A stretch of DNA of 26,991 nucleotides from an uncultured Collinsella sp. Lineage in GTDB: Bacteria; Actinomycetota; Coriobacteriia; Coriobacteriales; Coriobacteriaceae. The notes beneath the pieces were generated by a model. It was not told the DNA's origin, made no database searches, and worked only from the letters and a program-made list of their open reading frames with translations. A program made the position numbers and the translations under genes. Where the stretch lies: assembly GCA_902467875.1 (NCBI GenBank), contig CABQWP010000024.1, positions 1-26,991 of the forward strand, in the 5' to 3' direction. Below are positions 18,815 to 25,554 of the stretch, piece after piece (within the stretch, counting starts at the first letter, position 1; each line of letters begins with the position of its first letter).

Positions 18815-19867
18815 GTGAAAACGGGTATTTCGATTTATCTTTCCAGCCCTCTGCAGGATATTGAGCGGACGATTGAGCGTGGTGCCGCGGCGGGTGCGCG
18901 CTATGCGTTCACCTCGCTGCATATTCCCGAGGATGGGGGAGCGGCGTATGCCGATAAGGTCCGTCATGTGCTGTCGCTGCTTTCCGCCCGCGGCATTGCG
19001 CTCATTGCCGATGTGGGGCCTCGCACGTGCGATTTGCTCGGGCTTGAGCGCATCGAGGACTTGCGCGATCTGGGGTTGGAATACCTTCGTTTGGACTATG
19101 GCTTTAGCGCCCAGCGGGTCGCGGAGCTGTCCGGTGTATTTCGCATTGTGGTCAATGCATCGACAGTGAGTTCTGATGAAATCGCATCGTGGCGTGAGGC
19201 CGGTGCCGATGTGACTCGTTTTGCCGCCTGCCACAATTTTTACCCCAAGCCTTATACCGGTTTAGCTCTGGAGGACATTGCTCGGGTGAATCTTCGTCTT
19301 GCGGCGCTTGGATTCGAAATCATGGCTTTTGTGCCGGGTGATGCTAACGTTCGCGGGCCGGTATTCGAGGGACTGCCGACGGTCGAGGCGCAGCGCGGTC
19401 GCGCGTCAAAGGTTGCCCTCAATATGCTTGAGCTTGCACATGGCGCCGATTGCGACATTGTGTTGGTCGGCGACCCCGATCTTTCCGATGCGGGCTGGGC
19501 GCAGTTTGCTCAAGTTTCCGCCGGATACGTGGACCTGCAATGCGAGCTTGAGCTCAGTTATGCCTATGTGCGCGGGCAGATTCATCACGACCGACCCGAC
19601 TCGAGCGTCCTCATCTTTAGGTCTCAGGAGTCACGTACGACGCTTAAGCCGGATTCCGTGCCGACGGATGCCGGAGCCGGCCTGCCGCGAAAGGCGGGGT
19701 CGATCGCTGTGAGCAATAGCGGATATGGGCGCTACGAAGGCGAGCTTGAGATTGCGCGGGTCGATCTTCCCGGTGACGAGCGCATGAACGTTGCGGGCCA
19801 TATCACGCCCGAGGCAATGGAACTGCTGCCGTTCATCAAACGCGGATTCGGGGTACGGTTCGTTTAA
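18815..19867 (+). CDS. mupG: 6-phospho-N-acetylmuramidase, MupG family (DUF871)
   Basis: This 350-residue protein belongs to the DUF871 family. Its characterised member, S. aureus MupG, hydrolyses MurNAc-6P-GlcNAc inside the cell into MurNAc-6P and GlcNAc. The N-terminal part (about 1-235) looks like a TIM barrel: GISIYLSSPLQDIERTIE, AFTSLHIPED, LIADVGPRTCDLLG, LRLDYGF, VVNASTVSSDEI, ACHNFYPKPYTGL and AFVPGD. A smaller C-terminal domain ends in GFGVRFV. The start is a GTG at 18815, 9 bases after AAGGAG. Together with murR, murQ and murP it completes the MurNAc-GlcNAc recycling set known from S. aureus. A terminator-like hairpin precedes it. Confidence 0.92.
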   Translation: MKTGISIYLSSPLQDIERTIERGAAAGARYAFTSLHIPEDGGAAYADKVRHVLSLLSARGIALIADVGPRTCDLLGLERIEDLRDLGLEYLRLDYGFSAQRVAELSGVFRIVVNASTVSSDEIASWREAGADVTRFAACHNFYPKPYTGLALEDIARVNLRLAALGFEIMAFVPGDANVRGPVFEGLPTVEAQRGRASKVALNMLELAHGADCDIVLVGDPDLSDAGWAQFAQVSAGYVDLQCELELSYAYVRGQIHHDRPDSSVLIFRSQESRTTLKPDSVPTDAGAGLPRKAGSIAVSNSGYGRYEGELEIARVDLPGDERMNVAGHITPEAMELLPFIKRGFGVRFV

Positions 19868-19959
19868 CGTGTGACCCGCGGGCTACAATTGGCCCATCAT
19901 ACGAAGGCGCCTCGTGTGGCGTGTGCCTGCGTTGGCCGATCTATATTCGGAGGATTCCC
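19868..19959 (+). promoter_or_regulatory. Intergenic region with -10 candidate for the ArsC-family gene
   Basis: TACAAT near 19884 in the context GGGCTACAATTGG is a good -10 candidate; no clear -35 is seen. CGGAGG at 19948-19953 is the ribosome-binding site. Confidence 0.35.
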
Positions 19960-20319
19960 ATGACCGTACTGTTTGTTGAATATTCCAAGTGCTCGACCTG
20001 TAAGAAGGCCAAGGCATGGCTGGACGAACATGGGGTAGAGTACATCGACCGCGATATCGTTTTGGACAATCCCACGGCTGATGAGCTTGCGACCTGGATT
20101 GCTCGTTCGGGGCTGCCGGTGCGGCGCTTCTTTAATTCGTCGGGCATGAAATATCGAGAGCTGGGCCTGAAGGCGCGTCTGGATGCGGGCATGACGGATC
20201 GGGAGTGCTACGAGCTGCTGGCGACCGACGGCATGCTGGTCAAGCGTCCGCTGCTGGTGGGCGACGACTTTGTGATTCCAGGCTTTAGGGAATCGGCTTG
20301 GGCCGAGGCGTTGCTGTAG
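19960..20319 (+). CDS. ArsC/Spx-family thioredoxin-fold protein
   Basis: This is a 119-residue protein of the ArsC/Spx/YffB superfamily. The N-terminus has the redox motif SKCSTCKKAKAWL (Cys11 and Cys14), then the DRDIVLDNPTADEL stretch. The family's C-terminal part reads GLPVRRFFNSSGMKYRELGL and MLVKRPLLVGDDFVIPGF. Members range from glutaredoxin-linked arsenate reductases to the transcriptional regulator Spx. The CxxC and the RPL segment fit the broad family but do not settle function, and no arsenic genes are nearby. The ATG at 19960 follows GGAGG; the frame is open further upstream without a better start. The gene is followed directly by three tandem palindromes. Confidence 0.88.
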   Translation: MTVLFVEYSKCSTCKKAKAWLDEHGVEYIDRDIVLDNPTADELATWIARSGLPVRRFFNSSGMKYRELGLKARLDAGMTDRECYELLATDGMLVKRPLLVGDDFVIPGFRESAWAEALL

Positions 20320-20323
20320 CGGC

Positions 20324-20498
20324 TGCGGAAAGTGCGACCCGGAATTCGCTTCCAGAATGGGATGCGCTTTCCCAAAGTGGCCGGTTGCGGAAAGCACGTC
20401 CCATTCTGAGCTTCGATTGTGGGACACGGTTTCCGGTTGAGGGCTCGACGGGAAAGTGGGGACCAGTTTGAGCTTGAAATCTGGGACGCACTTTCCGC
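20324..20498. repeat. Three tandem intergenic palindromes (element F)
   Basis: Three units of about 50 nt lie at 20324-20373, 20385-20436 and 20449-20498. Each is an imperfect inverted repeat of the form CGGAAAGYRCGTCCCA ... TGGGACRCRCTTTCCG with a loop of roughly 15-20 nt. The loops of units 2 and 3 share GAGCTT. The units are similar but not identical. There are no unique spacers of constant size with conserved direct repeats, so it is not a CRISPR array. Confidence 0.75.
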
Positions 20499-20515
20499 CG
20501 GCGGGCCTGCCCCAG

Positions 20516-20926
20516 TCAGTCCGCCAGCTGTGCCCATTCGTGCGGATCGTAGACCTTTACGTGTTTGTTGGGCTTGCCGCTCCAGTACTCCTCGTCCATA
20601 AAGGGCAGATATGCCTGAACGCCGGGGCAGATAAAGGGAATCCGCTGCTGTTGCAGTCGCTCGCGCTGGCGCTGCTCCAGGTGCGTCTCGGATATGACGG
20701 TCGGCATACCGGACAACTCGACGAGGCTTGCCTGGATTCGCTTAAGGTCGGGGAGTCCCGCGTGCCATGACATCCGCATGATCAAAAAGGATGCACGGCG
20801 GTATTTTGCCTGCACCACAGTAATGGCGGGGCGCAGTGTGGGATGGATTTTGTCCCGTTCGGGCCAAAGGTCGGCAGTGATCTCGAGGCCCAGGGTCTCC
20901 CATAGGTAATCAAGCTCTTCGTCCAT
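20516..20926 (-). CDS. Regulator-like protein, short or C-terminally truncated
   Basis: This - strand gene encodes 136 residues. The pattern MDEELDYLWETLGLEITADLWPE ... RIPFICPGVQAYLPFM resembles the N-terminal, non-DNA-binding half of a coriobacterial MarR-like regulator type. The remembered full proteins continue after the LPF segment into a winged-helix domain. Here the frame stops about 25 residues later (HEWAQLAD), so the DNA-binding half is missing. It could be a genuine short protein or a decayed gene; element F begins just beyond its end. GAGGCGCC before the start codon is a fair ribosome-binding site. The family assignment is from memory of similar proteins and is uncertain. Confidence 0.6.
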   Translation of the reverse strand: MDEELDYLWETLGLEITADLWPERDKIHPTLRPAITVVQAKYRRASFLIMRMSWHAGLPDLKRIQASLVELSGMPTVISETHLEQRQRERLQQQRIPFICPGVQAYLPFMDEEYWSGKPNKHVKVYDPHEWAQLAD

Positions 20927-21091
20927 GGCGCCTCGATATCTACGTGATCATTGATACTTCGATTGTGTTGCCTGGTGCTATCGTTTTCGCGGTAGAATCT
21001 GCCAACGGTTGACGGCTACCGCTCGCGGCGTTTTGCCCTTCGTGTACAGCGGTTGGCTTCACAGGTCCTTCACGGGTTGGACTAAATTAGG

Positions 21092-21126
21092 CCAATTTGA
21101 CTGAATTTCAAAAAAGTCAAAATTGG
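21092..21126. repeat. AT-rich inverted repeat upstream of the tRNA promoter
   Basis: CCAATTTGACT (21092-21102) pairs with AGTCAAAATTGG (21115-21126) with one bulged base. Another dyad, GCGGTA/TACCGC (20989-20994 with 21017-21022), lies upstream. No gene is seen in 20927-21202. Confidence 0.5.
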
Positions 21127-21129
21127 GGC

Positions 21130-21158
21130 TTGCGTCACGGCGAGACTTCCCGTATATT
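21130..21158 (+). promoter_or_regulatory. Promoter of the tRNA pair
   Basis: TTGCGT at 21130-21135 and TATATT at 21153-21158 are separated by 17 bp. Transcription would start near 21165, about 38 nt before tRNA-Gln. Confidence 0.6.
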
Positions 21159-21202
21159 TCTTTCTTGCGCAAAGGCACAGCCGAGCGCAGCGATGCAGTC
21201 AT

Positions 21203-21276
21203 TGGGATGTCGTCTAATGGCAGGACAGCGGATTCTGGTTCCGTCAATGGGGGTTCGACTCCCTCCATCCCAGCCA
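21203..21276 (+). tRNA. tRNA-Gln (anticodon CTG)
   Basis: Acceptor arms TGGGATG (21203-21209) and CATCCCA (21266-21272) pair fully, followed by discriminator G and an encoded CCA. The anticodon stem closes the 7-base loop TTCTGGT, giving anticodon CTG (reads CAG). The T-arm has GGTTCGACTCC. Confidence 0.96.
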
Positions 21277-21293
21277 TTGCATTTGCTACATAT

Positions 21294-21370
21294 GGCCCGT
21301 TCGTCTAGCGGTTTAGGACGCCGCCCTCTCAAGGCGGAGATCACCAGTTCGAATCTGGTACGGGCTACCA
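21294..21370 (+). tRNA. tRNA-Glu (anticodon CTC)
   Basis: Acceptor arms GGCCCGT and ACGGGCT pair (one G-U), followed by discriminator A and an encoded CCA. The anticodon stem CCGCC/GGCGG closes the loop CTCTCAA, giving CTC (reads GAG). The T-arm has GTTCGAATC. Confidence 0.96.
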
Positions 21371-21380
21371 AAATTGAACG

Positions 21381-21409
21381 CCCGGGCCTCGTAAGAGACC
21401 CGGGTTTTG
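21381..21409 (+). terminator. Terminator of the tRNA operon
   Basis: CCCGGGCCTC pairs with GAGACCCGGG (one mismatch) around GTAA and is followed by TTTT. Confidence 0.85.
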
Positions 21410-21464
21410 TGTATTAACCGTATATACGGCGCCTGCCGTGTTTCGCTCAGATCGAGGAGTAGCC

Positions 21465-22382
21465 ATGGATCTGCCCATCAGCTTGCAAGACATCACGTAT
21501 GCCGAGAACTATCTGGCGCAGGGCGACCTGGCTACGGCGACGCCGCTGCTGGAGCGTCTGGTGGAGCTCGCCGAGGAGTATATCGACGCTGAGTGCAAGA
21601 CGGAGGAGAAGCGTCAATACTTTAGCTTCGATAGCAAGTTTGAGCGCTTGGCCTATCGCCGCGTGGAGAAGGATCCGCGCGAGCTCGTGCAGGTCGAGGT
21701 GCCGTTTGACCGCCTGTACTCTGACATGGCGTTTGCCTACATTCGCCAGCAGGATTATGTGAGTGCTCGCAACGCCTTGATGCAGGCCGTGCGCTGGGAC
21801 CCCATGAACTGCAACTACCGCCTGGATCTGGCCGAGCTGTTCCGCGCTCTCGAGGACAAGCAGGAATGGGCATCGCTCTCGTTCTCGGTGCTGGAGCGTG
21901 CAAGCGATGGCAAGTGCGCCGCCCGCGCTTACGCCAATCTAGGTCAGTACTTCTTGGAGCCCGAGACCGAGAACGTTTCGGCTGCCGTGGGCTGCGCGCG
22001 TCTGGCGCTGCGCCTGGCGCCCAACGATGCGCATACGACGCGCCTGCTCAACAAGATCCATACCACCTATCCGGATGCCGCCGATGAGAGCGACGACCAC
22101 GTGATGGGTGAACTGGCCCTGCAAGGCGTGCCGACCTCGCCTTCGGCCGAGATTGCCATCTGCCTGATTATGTGCGCGACCGATGCTGCAAGCGACGGCG
22201 ACAAGCAGGAGGCGACGCGCCTGACGGTACGTGCTCGCGACTTGGTGGGCGAGGAGGCCTGCGCGGCGATTATCAAACTGGTGCGCGAGAGCGATGCCGA
22301 GCTCAATGCCGAGCGCAAGGCAAAGCGCGAGGCTGCGGGCTCAAACGCCGATGGCGCCAAGGAGGCCGGCGATGCCCAGTAA
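21465..22382 (+). CDS. TPR-like helical-repeat protein of unknown function
   Basis: This is a 305-residue, largely helical protein. TPR-like segments are visible: ITYAENYLAQGDLATATPLLERLVEL at the start, DRLYSDMAFAYIRQQDYVSARNALMQAVRWDP at about 87-118, then LAELFRALEDKQEWASLSFSVLE and AYANLGQYFLE. The C-terminal 30 residues are charged and Ala-rich (ERKAKREAAG). No signal peptide or membrane helix is seen, so it is probably a cytoplasmic scaffold or adaptor. The ATG at 21465 follows GAGGAG. Its end overlaps the start of smpB by 11 bases, so the two are co-translated. No specific function can be given. Confidence 0.85.
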   Translation: MDLPISLQDITYAENYLAQGDLATATPLLERLVELAEEYIDAECKTEEKRQYFSFDSKFERLAYRRVEKDPRELVQVEVPFDRLYSDMAFAYIRQQDYVSARNALMQAVRWDPMNCNYRLDLAELFRALEDKQEWASLSFSVLERASDGKCAARAYANLGQYFLEPETENVSAAVGCARLALRLAPNDAHTTRLLNKIHTTYPDAADESDDHVMGELALQGVPTSPSAEIAICLIMCATDAASDGDKQEATRLTVRARDLVGEEACAAIIKLVRESDAELNAERKAKREAAGSNADGAKEAGDAQ

Positions 22383-22842
22383 GCGCGAGCGCAAACTCAT
22401 TTCCAAGAATCGCTCGGCACATCACGAGTACTTTATCGATGAGACGTTTGAGTGCGGTATTGAGCTGAGTGGCACCGAGGTCAAGTCGATTCGCGAGCGC
22501 GCCTGCCAGATCACCGATACCTTCGCGCTGATCCGCGGCGGGGAGTGCTGGCTCGTCGGCCTGCATATCCACCCTTATAGCCATGGTGGCGTGTGGAATC
22601 GCGATCCTGACCGTCGGCGTCGTCTGCTGCTGCACCGCAAGGAGATCGACTTTCTTGACGGCAAACTTCGCAACCGTGGTTATGCGCTGGTTCCGTTGGA
22701 GCTCTACTTTAATACCGACGGCCGCGTAAAGCTGCTGCTGGGTCTGGGTCGCGGCAAGAAGCTCTACGACAAGCGCGAGGACATGGCCAAGCGTGATGTC
22801 CAACGCGAGATCGACCGCGCCCTTAAGGAACGCAACCGCTAG
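22372..22842 (+). CDS. smpB: SsrA-binding protein SmpB
   Basis: SmpB binds tmRNA and brings it to ribosomes stalled on mRNAs without a stop codon. The 156-residue protein has the family signatures: KLISKNRSAHHEYFIDETFECGIELSGTEVKSIR at the N-terminus, DTFALIRGGECWLVGLHI, RRRLLLHRKEI, and the C-terminal GRGKKLYDKREDMAKRDVQREI tail that enters the mRNA channel. Length is typical. The ATG at 22372 follows GGAGG (22361-22365), within the end of the preceding gene. The frame is open upstream but only as overlap. No tmRNA gene is seen in the 200 bp downstream. Confidence 0.97.
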   Translation: MPSKRERKLISKNRSAHHEYFIDETFECGIELSGTEVKSIRERACQITDTFALIRGGECWLVGLHIHPYSHGGVWNRDPDRRRRLLLHRKEIDFLDGKLRNRGYALVPLELYFNTDGRVKLLLGLGRGKKLYDKREDMAKRDVQREIDRALKERNR

Positions 22843-22854
22843 GCACTCTGTATA

Positions 22855-22920
22855 AGTTGCGGTGGAATACGGACTGTTTTCCTGTTTGAGGGGCTATTCA
22901 GTCCCTATTTCACCGCAACT
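22855..22920. repeat. Intergenic palindromic element E (same family as 8930-8996)
   Basis: Arms 22855-22876 and 22899-22920 are 22 bp with two mismatches, around a 22-nt loop. The right arm is identical to that of element C, 14 kb away, while the loops are unrelated. Confidence 0.87.
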
Positions 22921-22962
22921 GCGGGCGTCTCATCTTTCTTACTGTTCTGACACATATGTCTC

Positions 22963-22996
22963 AAAGGCGGCGTCCGTTATGGGTGCCGCCTTTTTT
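22963..22996 (+). terminator. Rho-independent terminator after smpB
   Basis: AAAGGCGGC (22963-22971) pairs with GCCGCCTTT (22985-22993) and is followed by a run of T residues. Confidence 0.85.
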
Positions 22997-23047
22997 GTGG
23001 GTACATACATTCATGAGGTTCCAACCCGAGCTAGGGGAGTGATCGTT

Positions 23048-23551
23048 ATGGACAAAACTGCGTTCTTTACCATGCCGAGCGGTCTGTACGTGGTGAGCGC
23101 TGCGGCAGACGGGCTGCGCGCCGGCTGCGTCATCAATACTGCGGTGCAGGTGACGTCCATGCCGCCGCGTATTTCGGTTGCCGTGAACAAGGACAATGTC
23201 ACCTCGGGCGTCATCGCATCGGCCAAAGCGTTCGCGCTGACCGTGATCGGTCAGACCGCCGACATGCTCTACATCGGTAACTTTGGGTTCCGCACCAGCA
23301 GCGATTATGACAAGTTTGCCAAATACGAGACCCGCGAGACGGCTCTGGGCATGCCCTATGTGCCCGAGCACGCGGCGGCCCTGTTTAGCTGCCGTTTGAT
23401 CGACACTGTGGATGTGGGAACGCATCTGCTGTTTATTGGCGAGGTCGAGGATGCCGAGCGCCTGAGCGACGAGACGCCGCTGACGTACGACTACTATCAC
23501 AAGGTGCTAAAGGGCAAGACGCCGCCCAAAGCCTCGTCGTATCAAGGCTAG
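23048..23551 (+). CDS. Flavin reductase-like domain protein (FMN-binding)
   Basis: This is a 167-residue protein of the flavin reductase-like domain family (FMN-binding split barrel). Visible features are the N-terminal GLYVVSAAADGLRAGCVINTAVQVTS, then PPRISVAVNKDNVTSGVI and the mid-domain FALTVIGQTADMLYIGNFGFRTSSDYDKF. Late in the protein comes LLFIGEVEDAERLSDETPLTYDYYH. In high-molecular-weight rubredoxin such a domain is fused to rubredoxin and works in NAD(P)H-linked oxygen or peroxide reduction. Here a separate rubredoxin gene follows 88 bp downstream. The ATG at 23048 follows GGGGAG; a GTG at 23039 is too close to that site. The true electron donor and acceptor are unknown. Confidence 0.9.
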   Translation: MDKTAFFTMPSGLYVVSAAADGLRAGCVINTAVQVTSMPPRISVAVNKDNVTSGVIASAKAFALTVIGQTADMLYIGNFGFRTSSDYDKFAKYETRETALGMPYVPEHAAALFSCRLIDTVDVGTHLLFIGEVEDAERLSDETPLTYDYYHKVLKGKTPPKASSYQG

Positions 23552-23568
23552 AAATGTTCTAAAAATAC

Positions 23569-23596
23569 TTGCATTATACTATTGAGAATATATACT
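23569..23596 (+). promoter_or_regulatory. Promoter of the rubredoxin gene
   Basis: TTGCAT (23569-23574) and TATACT (23591-23596) are 16 bp apart in an AT-rich stretch (23553-23615) that stands out from the GC-rich surroundings. It gives rubredoxin its own strong-looking promoter. Confidence 0.6.
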
Positions 23597-23639
23597 AATA
23601 AGTAAGTACACCAGCAGTCACGTTCGAGAGGAGAACATC

Positions 23640-23783
23640 ATGGCTGAGGAGAAGAAGACGTATAAGTTTGTGTGCACCGTTTGCGGTTACGAGGTTGAGG
23701 TCGACACGCCCGAGCTGCCCGAGGATTACGTGTGCCCGGTGTGCGGCGTCGGCCCCGATGAGTTTGAGCTCGTCGAGGAGTAA
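23640..23783 (+). CDS. Rubredoxin
   Basis: This 47-residue protein is a rubredoxin, a small iron-sulfur-free electron carrier with one iron bound by four cysteines. The sequence shows both CxxC knuckles: VCTVCGYE (Cys12, Cys15) and DYVCPVCGVG (Cys32, Cys35), ending in DEFELVEE. It is slightly shorter than the usual 52-54 residues. The ATG follows GAGAGGAG. It is preceded by the flavin reductase-like gene and its own promoter, and followed by a terminator. The pair probably moves electrons from NAD(P)H through flavin to rubredoxin in oxidative-stress defence of an anaerobe; that role is inferred from related systems. Confidence 0.95.
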   Translation: MAEEKKTYKFVCTVCGYEVEVDTPELPEDYVCPVCGVGPDEFELVEE

Positions 23784-23823
23784 CTCGTAGACACACGGCG
23801 ATTAGCCATACAGAGCTCTGTCC

Positions 23824-23860
23824 AAGGGTCCCGGCTGGATATTCCGGCTGGGACCCTTTT
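23824..23860 (+). terminator. Rho-independent terminator of the rubredoxin gene
   Basis: AAGGGTCCC pairs with GGGACCCTT around an internal loop and is followed by TTTT. Confidence 0.88.
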
Positions 23861-23885
23861 GATTTATCTGACGGTTTAAAACGGC

Positions 23886-23910
23886 CTTACGTGTTACAGA
23901 TTGAGACGTT
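23886..23910. repeat. Direct repeat copy 1 flanking the Nramp gene
   Basis: This 25-nt segment containing GTTACAGATTGAGACGTT recurs at 25351-25374 with one inserted base and one substitution. An ATCTG at 23866-23870 may be the decayed left half of the palindrome seen complete at copy 2. Confidence 0.65.
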
Positions 23911-23936
23911 ATATCTGGACAGCCACGCTATCCCAA

Positions 23937-25193
23937 TTACATCCCCGTTAGCAGCACGATGTCGAGAATCGTCACGATGACGCCGATCCCTACGAGCAGC
24001 GCGTTGAGCGGGCGCGAGTTGGCGTATTTGCCCATAACGCGGGGCGAACTGGTGAGTCGTATGAGCACAAAGACCGTAATCGGCAACTGAAGCGACAACA
24101 ATGCCTGACTCCAGATGAGACCCTCAAAAGGATTCGGGACGATCAGGCACGCCGCCACTGCGCCGACGAAACAGACCGCCACTCCAATCGATGAGTGCCG
24201 ATCGTGGATGTCGTATTCCTCGTCGAACATGCCCGCGGTGATGGTTCCCGCCGCCATGCCCGCTGTCACGCTGCTCGATAGTCCCGCGAACAGCAGCGCT
24301 ACCGCAAAGATGGTCGAGCTCGCCGGGCCCAAGATGGGGGAGAGCGTGGCCGCTGCGACGGCGAGGTCGTCTACGACAATGCCGTGCGCAAAGAAGGTCG
24401 TTGCGGCCAGGATGACCATGGCCGAGTTGATCGCCCAGCCCACGCCCATCGAAAAGAGCGTGTCGAAGAGCTCATAGCGCAGACGCTCTTCGATAACCTG
24501 CTCGCCTTGGCCTTCGAAGTGCATGGATTGGATGACCTCGGAGTGCAGGAAGAGGTTGTGGGGCATAACGACCGCGCCTAGGACACTTACGATAATCGCG
24601 GCCGAGCCGGTGGGCATACGGGGTGTGATCCAGCTTGTGGCGGCTTGCGGCCAGTCGACGTTGACTAGTGCAAGCTCGGCCAAAAACGAAAGTCCTACCA
24701 CGCCCACGAAGGCGATGATCCATCGCTCGGCGCGTTTGTAGGAGCTTGTCATGAGCATGGCAATCGATGCCGCCGCGACGATGACGCAGCCGGCGCGTAC
24801 GGGCAGGCCAAAGAGCATTTGAAGCGCGATCGCACCGCCCAGGACTTCGGCCATGGCGGTGGCGATGGTCGCGAGGTAGGCGCTGGCGAGCACCGTGCGC
24901 CCAACGAAGCGGGGGAGAAAACGGGTCGTGGCCTCGGCAAGGCAGGCGCCCGTGGCGATGCCCAGGTGCGCCGCGTTGTGCTGCAAGACGATCAGCATAA
25001 TCGTGGACAGCGTGACGATCCACAGCAGCGCGTAGCCAAACTGCGAGCCCGCGGCCATATTGGAGGCCCAGTTGCCCGGGTCGATAAAGCCGACGGTCAC
25101 GAGCAATCCGGGGCCGATATGCCGTGCGATGTCGAGTCCTCCGTGACCGCCGGTGCGTCGGGAGCCAAAATGATGTTTGAGATGGTTGATCAT
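23937..25193 (-). CDS. Nramp-family divalent metal transporter (probable Mn2+/Fe2+ importer, MntH type)
   Basis: This is a 418-residue membrane protein of the Nramp family, which uses the proton gradient to import Mn2+, Fe2+ and similar metals. About eleven hydrophobic segments are present. The metal-binding residues are canonical: DPGN in helix 1 (residues 38-41) and AVVMPHN in helix 6 (Met210, His212), so it belongs with true transition-metal transporters and not with the Mg2+ or Al3+ variants that lose the Met. The start codon (25193) has CAGGAG upstream. An imperfect 16-bp dyad 60 bp upstream resembles Mn-dependent DtxR-family repressor sites. It is transcribed opposite to its neighbours and converges with the rubredoxin gene. 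mntH is the likely symbol but other Nramp subtypes are possible. Confidence 0.93.
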   Translation of the reverse strand: MINHLKHHFGSRRTGGHGGLDIARHIGPGLLVTVGFIDPGNWASNMAAGSQFGYALLWIVTLSTIMLIVLQHNAAHLGIATGACLAEATTRFLPRFVGRTVLASAYLATIATAMAEVLGGAIALQMLFGLPVRAGCVIVAAASIAMLMTSSYKRAERWIIAFVGVVGLSFLAELALVNVDWPQAATSWITPRMPTGSAAIIVSVLGAVVMPHNLFLHSEVIQSMHFEGQGEQVIEERLRYELFDTLFSMGVGWAINSAMVILAATTFFAHGIVVDDLAVAAATLSPILGPASSTIFAVALLFAGLSSSVTAGMAAGTITAGMFDEEYDIHDRHSSIGVAVCFVGAVAACLIVPNPFEGLIWSQALLSLQLPITVFVLIRLTSSPRVMGKYANSRPLNALLVGIGVIVTILDIVLLTGM

Positions 25194-25253
25194 GGTGCGC
25201 TCCTGCGTGCCGTTTGCTTGACGCCGGAAAGGATACCCGTTTTAGGCTCAAAA

Positions 25254-25269
25254 GTTAATCAAGACTAAC
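25254..25269 (-). promoter_or_regulatory. Candidate Mn/Fe-dependent repressor operator upstream of the Nramp gene
   Basis: GTTAATCAAGACTAAC is a dyad in which all but the central pair and one further pair of positions match. On the - strand it reads GTTAGTCTTGATTAAC, close to the TTAACTTGACTTAA core of streptococcal ScaR/SloR/MtsR sites as I remember it. It lies where the Nramp promoter should be. Confidence 0.5.
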
Positions 25270-25314
25270 AAAATTGCTGTATTTGAATAGGATGGTGAAA
25301 GGGGGCTGCGAAAT

Positions 25315-25374
25315 GTCTTGATCTGTAACAACTAGGGATGGAAATTGGGTCTTACTGTTACAGATTGAGATGTT
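25315..25374. repeat. Palindromic element G (copy 2 of the Nramp-flanking repeat)
   Basis: ATCTGTAACA (25321-25330) pairs with TGTTACAGAT (25356-25365), and partial pairing extends outward. The right arm and its flank repeat the 23886-23910 segment almost exactly. Confidence 0.75.
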
Positions 25375-25381
25375 TGAAGCG

Positions 25382-25521
25382 GTGAGCTTACAGGTCGAAC
25401 TTGGGGCCCTTGTTGCCGTCCTTGAGGTCGGCGGTGTCCACTCGTAGGGTGTGCGTTACGCGATTGTTTCGAAACGGGCGGGAAACACAACGGGCCGGCG
25501 GTGCTCCTAGTATGCCTATTC
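25382..25521 (-). pseudogene. Possible decayed gene end between the Nramp and glutamate synthase genes
   Basis: On the - strand a frame of about 45 codons without a normal start ends in RVDTADLKDGNKGPKFDL and a stop codon near 25390. The charged, protein-like ending and lack of a start suggest the remnant of a C-terminus. No family is recognised. It may equally be chance. Nothing else is seen here; the region must also hold the glutamate synthase promoter, for which only AT-rich sequence near 25510-25540 is a candidate. Confidence 0.2.
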
Positions 25522-25554
25522 AACTGACTGTCTAATATCTAGGGGAGGATCGCG

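Noticed and set aside
20324..20498. CRISPR array
   Set aside because: Units are imperfect palindromes that vary throughout; there are no fixed direct repeats, regular spacers or cas genes.
22843..23047. tmRNA gene after smpB
   Set aside because: The gap of about 200 bp is too short and filled by element E and a terminator; no tRNA-like acceptor end is seen.
22862..23047. Upstream extension of the flavin reductase gene
   Set aside because: The open frame runs through element E and a terminator; the ATG at 23048 has the ribosome-binding site.
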